Source: Micrococcus sp. (GTDB lineage Bacteria; Actinomycetota; Actinomycetes; Actinomycetales; Micrococcaceae). Taken from it: a stretch of DNA of 64,000 bases. Below the pieces are notes generated by a model. It ran no database searches. It was not told the DNA's origin and worked only from the letters and a program-made list of their open reading frames with translations. The position numbers and the translations under genes were made by a program. This document shows, one piece after another, positions 61,341-64,000 of this stretch (its first letter is position 1; the number at the start of each line of letters is the position of its first letter). The stretch covers positions 124,001 to 188,000 of the forward strand of contig JASBVO010000006.1 in assembly GCA_029961105.1 (NCBI GenBank). The letters are read 5' to 3'.

Positions 61341-64000
61341 ACAGCGGGTGGCCCCCTCAGCACCCGAGGCTATGACGCCATGGTCGGCCTCGCCGATGCC
61401 GCCGGCACGACCGCCGAGCCGGGCCCGCTCCAGGACGTGGAGGGTGTCGCCTATGCCTATCCCCACGTGGCCGCCACCGTCGGGTTGCTGCGTCCGGAGT
61501 CCATGGAGGGTGAAGGGACATGGAGCGATCAATCCGATTTCGCCATCGTGAGCACCATGCCGCAGGATCCCTCCCTGGTCCCGGAGCGGCTGCTGGCCGG
61601 TGAGTTCCCGGAACCGGGATCCACCACCGAGATCACGGTGGATGCTCAGACGGCGTCGCACTTCGGCCTGGAGGTGGGCTCGGCCACCCGGCTCGTCACC
61701 AGCACGGAAGCCGGGGACGAGGGCCGTGAGGTCACCGTCACCGGCCTGACGGAGCGTTCCCAAGACCTCGCCTCCGTGATGGCCATCCAGATCCGCGCCA
61801 GCGAGGAACTGGCCGAGACCATGCGTTCCGGCGCCGTGGCGACCGCACGGGCCGCGGCGGATGCGGCCGGTGACGCGGCCGCCGAGGCCGGCAAGGCCGC
61901 CTCCACCGCCGACGCCGCCGCCGGAGCGGGCGATCCCCGGGCCGAGGAAGCCGGCGAAGAGGCCCGTGCAGCGCAGGATGAGGCGGAAGAGCAGGCCGCG
62001 GCGTCGAACGACCTCGTCGAGAAGCTGAGCGTCCGGCAGGCCACCCACGTCCTGGTGCGTCTCGAACCGGGAGCGGATCCAGAGCTTGTCGCCTCCCACA
62101 TCCAGGCCCTGCTGCAGGAGTCCGGCGTCGAGGCGACCGTGGCTGACCCGGACGAGCAGTCACAGGGTCAGGTGGCCGCCATGGCCGGCTCCAATGTCTT
62201 CCTGTGGGTCCTCATGGCCTTTGCGGCCATCGCCCTGCTGGTGACGGCGCTGGTCATCGCCAACACCTTCTCGGTGCTGGTGGCCCAGCGCTCCCGGGAC
62301 CTGGCCCTGCAGCGGGCCCTGGGTGCCTCCCGGCGCCAGGTCCGTGGGTCCGTGCTGGCCGAGGCCGTCCTGGTGGGCCTGGCCGGTTCCCTCCTCGGCA
62401 TCGCGGGCGGCATGGGATCGGTCTACCTCCTCGTAACATGGGGGGCCTCGCTCGACGGATTCGGCTTCCTGACCTTCGAGGCCGCGCCGCGGGACCTCAT
62501 CGTCTCGGTGGCCGTCGGCGTGCTGCTGACCGTGCTCGCCTCCTCCTCGGCCGCCGTCGCCGCCACCCGGGTCTCCCCGTTGGAGGCCATGCGCCCCCGC
62601 CAGGATGCCGCCGTCGGCAACCGGGCCGGCGTCGTGCGTCTGGTGGTCGGTGCCCTGCTGTTGCTGGCGGGACTTGCCGCGCTGTTCTGGGGTGCCAGGG
62701 ACGGTGACCTTGCCGTCGCCGTCGCCGGGGGTGCCCTGTCCTTCGTGGGCATCCTGGCGCTGACGGTCCTCGTCGTCCCCGCCCTCGTCTTCGTCGTCGG
62801 CTTGGCAGCGAGGCTCTTCGGCGTGCCGGGCCGGATGGCCCAGCTGAACGCCCGGCGCAATCCGGGCCGGACCGCCGCCACGGCGTCCGCGCTGCTGATC
62901 GGCACCACCCTGGTGGCCATGATGCTCACCGGCGGGCGCACCGCGCAGGTCCAGATGGACGCCATCTTCAGCGCCGAGTACCCGGTGGACGTGAACGTGA
63001 GCCTCGATGCCGGCGCGTCGGGACTGCAGTCGTTCCCCGGAGCGGCGGAGGGCGGGGAGGACCCGGAGGGTGGCGCCGGTACTCCTGCGCCGGCGGGAGC
63101 CGGAACGTCCGAGGGGAACAAGGCGTCGGGCTACCTCGATGCCGGGGCGGCCGCGACGGCACGTGATGCTGCCGCGGACGTGGACGGCATCGAGGCCGCT
63201 GCCCTCCTGAGCTACGTCGGCACGGCGGGCACGGGCGATGACGCCAGCACCGCCTATGCCGCCGACCCCACCGAACTGCGGTCCATCGTCTCGGCCCTGC
63301 CCGCCGATCAGCCAGCCGATCGCCTCGGCCGGCCCGGCACCGTCCTCGTCCCCGCATCGGTCACCGCCGACACCCTGGTGGTGAAAGGACCCCAGGGCTC
63401 CGCTGAGTTCGAGGTGGTCCACAGTTCGGCGTCCAACATCTCCCCGGTCATCACCCTCGATGATGCCCGTGCCCTGGGATGGGACGCCGAGGCCGAGGCG
63501 ACGGCTCCCTCCATGCTGTGGCTCAAGGCCTCCGGCGACCAGACGCTCGAGACCCTTCAGGCGTTGAACACCGAGGTGGCCCGGGCGACGGGTGTCAGCC
63601 AGGACAAGGTCGGGGGAACGCTGGCAGAGCGTCTGCTCTTCTCCGTGATCGTCGACGCCATGCTCATGATCGTGACGGCGCTGCTGATGGTGTCCGTGCT
63701 CATCGCCGTCATCGGCGTGGCGAACACCCTCTCGCTCTCGACGATCGAGCGGACCCGGGAGAACTCCCTGATGCGCGCCCTGGGGCTGACCCGGGGCGGA
63801 CTGCGTGGCATGCTCGCCCTGGAGGCCGTGCTCATCTCCGGGGTGGCGGCCCTGATCGGCTGTGCCCTGGGCACGTTCTACGGGGGGATGGGTTCCCACA
63901 CCGTCTTCGGGCCCATCGCCGCCAGGTACGGACAGGAGATCGTCTGGCCGACCGTGCCGTGGGCCGAGCTGGCACTGATCGTGCTGGTCTCCGTGGTCGC
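61158..64000 (+). CDS. FtsX-family ABC permease (copy 2, 3' end beyond window)
   Basis: An open frame of 947 codons with no stop before the right edge. Residues 1-61 are identical to copy 1; the remainder is a diverged homologue with the same FtsX cores (AIALLVTALVIANTFSVLVA, AVIGVANTLSLSTIERTRE). Two inserts set it apart: an Ala/Glu/Asp-rich, probably coiled-coil segment at about 224-287 of the first extracytoplasmic domain, and a Gly/Ala/Pro-rich one at about 615-670 of the second. These domains bind substrate or partners, so the two permeases may handle different cargo. Confidence 0.92.
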   Translation, partial: MLKLALSQLRDQPRRYVSVLLAIVIGVTFLASALLVGSSSTASLRNSLGATYSRADLVIAPTAGGPLSTRGYDAMVGLADAAGTTAEPGPLQDVEGVAYAYPHVAATVGLLRPESMEGEGTWSDQSDFAIVSTMPQDPSLVPERLLAGEFPEPGSTTEITVDAQTASHFGLEVGSATRLVTSTEAGDEGREVTVTGLTERSQDLASVMAIQIRASEELAETMRSGAVATARAAADAAGDAAAEAGKAASTADAAAGAGDPRAEEAGEEARAAQDEAEEQAAASNDLVEKLSVRQATHVLVRLEPGADPELVASHIQALLQESGVEATVADPDEQSQGQVAAMAGSNVFLWVLMAFAAIALLVTALVIANTFSVLVAQRSRDLALQRALGASRRQVRGSVLAEAVLVGLAGSLLGIAGGMGSVYLLVTWGASLDGFGFLTFEAAPRDLIVSVAVGVLLTVLASSSAAVAATRVSPLEAMRPRQDAAVGNRAGVVRLVVGALLLLAGLAALFWGARDGDLAVAVAGGALSFVGILALTVLVVPALVFVVGLAARLFGVPGRMAQLNARRNPGRTAATASALLIGTTLVAMMLTGGRTAQVQMDAIFSAEYPVDVNVSLDAGASGLQSFPGAAEGGEDPEGGAGTPAPAGAGTSEGNKASGYLDAGAAATARDAAADVDGIEAAALLSYVGTAGTGDDASTAYAADPTELRSIVSALPADQPADRLGRPGTVLVPASVTADTLVVKGPQGSAEFEVVHSSASNISPVITLDDARALGWDAEAEATAPSMLWLKASGDQTLETLQALNTEVARATGVSQDKVGGTLAERLLFSVIVDAMLMIVTALLMVSVLIAVIGVANTLSLSTIERTRENSLMRALGLTRGGLRGMLALEAVLISGVAALIGCALGTFYGGMGSHTVFGPIAARYGQEIVWPTVPWAELALIVLVSVV

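Overview
The window is about 70% G+C with densely packed genes, WhiB- and CGNR-type regulators, DUF6153/DUF305 and excalibur proteins, and many apparently leaderless genes. This points to an actinomycete, most likely of the Micrococcaceae (Citricoccus/Arthrobacter/Micrococcus-like). That placement is inferred from gene content, not from a phylogeny. No rRNA, tRNA or CRISPR array was seen.

Layout. (1) 1-8930 is a catabolic island: a fumarylacetoacetate-hydrolase-family gene running off the left edge, then a plus-strand operon of solute-binding lipoprotein, permease, ATPase, DAO-type flavoprotein, opine-dehydrogenase-family enzyme, a second related binding protein and an FMN enzyme. A GntR/FCD regulator faces it from the far side. 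Related palindromes lie at the operon promoter and at the regulator's own promoter. The set looks like uptake and cleavage of an opine-like N-carboxyalkyl amino acid; the substrate is unknown. (2) 9.3-21.2 kb holds regulators (GntR/UTRA, WhiB, XRE-cupin), membrane enzymes, an aldehyde dehydrogenase, a DUF6153/DUF305 pair, an MHS-type transporter and a secreted HNH/excalibur lipoprotein. (3) 21442-23662 is a complete IS21-family element with 55-bp terminal repeats. It abuts the first 22 codons of a lost aldehyde dehydrogenase whose usual partner, DUF779, survives next door. (4) 24.5-31.7 kb holds an SRPBCC protein, a ThDP enzyme, a CGNR regulator, small membrane proteins, a MATE transporter and a CPBP protease. 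(5) 31.8-37.0 kb holds an asymmetric heterodimeric ABC exporter with a TipA-like MerR regulator. (6) 37.6-51 kb holds assorted enzymes: a BBE flavoprotein, an MBL-fold protein, two divergent double-hotdog thioesterases, a HEAT-like protein, a molybdopterin membrane enzyme, RlmC, and a 1,147-residue HAD/GH65 fusion. (7) 51.1-64.0 kb holds a nitronate monooxygenase, a NarL-type two-component system, an LctP-type permease, and two tandem ATPase/FtsX-permease pairs sharing an identical block of about 909 bp. The second permease runs off the right edge.

Most notable: an FMN hydroxy-acid-oxidase homologue that appears to lack the catalytic histidine and other active-site residues, inside an opine-type operon; the shared GntR-type operators; the IS21-associated loss of an aldehyde dehydrogenase; the exact duplication in the ABC locus; a response regulator whose receiver domain carries a repetitive insert; and a recurring TANNNT-N6-8-start pattern typical of leaderless transcription.
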